From: Pseudomonadota bacterium
GTDB taxonomy: Bacteria > Pseudomonadota > Gammaproteobacteria > Enterobacterales > Enterobacteriaceae
Reading direction: 5' to 3'
DNA length: 7,747 nucleotides
NCBI GenBank assembly: GCA_023425455.1
Contig: JAFACP010000385.1
Span: 1 to 7,747 of the forward strand
How positions within the stretch are numbered: position 1 is the first letter of the stretch; every line of letters begins with the position of its first letter. Below are positions 7,354 through 7,747 of this stretch, in pieces. The notes under the pieces were generated by a model. That model was not told the DNA's origin, made no database searches, and saw only the letters and a program-made list of their open reading frames with translations. Both the position numbers and the translations under genes were made by a program.

Positions 7354-7566
7354 TCAGAACAGGTAGATGTTCGCCGCTACCGGTCCACCCGGACCATAAA
7401 TGCGACAAAACTCCACGCGAAGACCCGGAAGAAGCAATTCTGAGGTGCCAGTATTCAGCGCTGATATGTGAAGAAGAACGTCCTGTCGACCATCGGATGG
7501 GATGATGAAACCTTTACCGCTAAGAATGTCAAAACTTTTGACAATTCCCGTCATTTTACGAGACAA
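7354..7566 (-). CDS. cspH: Divergent cold-shock-like protein of the CspF/CspH type
   Basis: A 70-residue single cold-shock domain starting [13 protein letters not shown] and ending AANIYLF. From memory it is closer to E. coli CspH (shared [10 protein letters not shown] and [10 protein letters not shown]) than to CspF, but orthology is not certain. The RNA-binding motifs are degenerate. RNP1, KGFGFI in CspA, is KGFII (18-22). RNP2, VFVHF in CspA, is VLLHI (30-34). The tryptophan of the KWF motif is replaced by S11. Most stacking aromatics of CspA are therefore absent, as in CspF and CspH, so nucleic-acid binding like CspA is doubtful. The start codon is TTG (7566-7564), favoured by AAGGA six bases upstream. 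The ATG at residue 5 would be 18 bases from it. The gene is convergent with rstA and has its own terminator. Confidence 0.88.
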   Translation of the reverse strand: MSRKMTGIVKSFDILSGKGFIIPSDGRQDVLLHISALNTGTSELLLPGLRVEFCRIYGPGGPVAANIYLF

Positions 7567-7577
7567 ATAAATTCCTT
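7564..7577 (-). promoter_or_regulatory. Ribosome binding site and TTG start of the cold-shock-like gene
   Basis: The minus strand reads AAGGA (7577-7573), six bases, then TTG (7566-7564). This spacing selects the rare TTG over the ATG four codons later (7554-7552), whose distance of 18 bases is too long. A TTG start usually lowers translation several-fold, and may keep basal output low. Confidence 0.65.
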
Positions 7578-7747
7578 TTGTTGAAAAATCGCATCAACTA
7601 TACGCTCATATAATTTTTTAGCTAACTTTAAATCATATTTCTCACTCAGGCATCCGGACGGCTAAAATAAAATTTGCTAAATATTACTCACCGTGCCTTA
7701 ATGGATCCGGTGGTTCGAAACATAAACGAACGTAAAATTATGACTGA
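7567..7747 (-). promoter_or_regulatory. AT-rich upstream region of the cold-shock-like gene
   Basis: The 181 bases upstream of the TTG start are strongly AT-rich compared with the rest of the window. The cspA family typically has a long structured 5' leader. I could not find an exact CspA-type cold box or a convincing -35/-10 pair by eye. On the plus strand an open frame starts at ATG 7701, with another in-frame ATG at 7740, and leaves the window; no ribosome site is visible and it is too short to call a gene. Confidence 0.35.

Noticed and set aside
7253..7366. A short plus-strand frame containing KKLLLPIL, considered as an rstB remnant or new small protein
   Set aside because: Only the KKL resembles the start of RstB, no ribosome site precedes it, and it overlaps the csp terminator and the 3' end of csp.
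7641..7665. Sequence resembling a REP element (CATCCGGACGGC)
   Set aside because: Only part of the REP consensus is present, with no second inverted arm.
7701..7747. A possible gene beginning at ATG 7701 or ATG 7740 and leaving the right edge
   Set aside because: At most 16 codons are visible with no ribosome site or recognisable sequence.

Overview
The window is enterobacterial chromosome. The gene order pntB-pntA / ydgH / ydgI / folM / ydgC / rstA, and protein sequences that read almost collinearly with the E. coli K-12 counterparts I remember, point to Enterobacteriaceae. Codon use and GC-rich coding suggest an Enterobacter-, Lelliottia- or Klebsiella-like genome rather than E. coli itself. 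The genus is an inference; no marker here fixes it.

Layout. Bases 1-2244 hold the membrane-bound, proton-translocating nicotinamide nucleotide transhydrogenase operon on the minus strand: pntA, then pntB, which runs off the left edge. pntA carries an in-frame amber codon (TAG, 1050-1048) where the E. coli protein, as I recall it, has a tryptophan, in the linker between the soluble NAD(H) domain and the membrane helices. The frame is intact on both sides. Bases 2245-2778 are an AT-rich divergent intergenic region. Bases 2779-3723 are ydgH, a periplasmic protein with three DUF1471 domains, closed by a strong intrinsic terminator. Next come ydgI (an ArcD-like APC transporter) and, 40 bases later, folM (dihydromonapterin reductase, an SDR enzyme). 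folM converges on ydgC (a small GlpM-family membrane protein), and their stop codons overlap. ydgC diverges from rstA, the response regulator of the RstAB two-component system.

The right end departs from the E. coli arrangement. The sensor kinase gene rstB, which directly follows rstA in E. coli, is not there. Instead there is a convergent minus-strand gene for a divergent cold-shock-like protein of the CspF/CspH type, with a TTG start and its own terminator, followed by AT-rich DNA to the window edge.

Functionally this is mostly core housekeeping: NADPH supply (PntAB), NADPH-dependent tetrahydromonapterin synthesis (FolM), amino-acid exchange (YdgI), envelope stress (YdgH, RstA). I see no evidence of a new multi-gene system. 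The points most worth checking are the amber codon that would split PntA into a two-chain form like the natural alpha1/alpha2 architecture of other bacteria, and the apparent separation of rstA from rstB.
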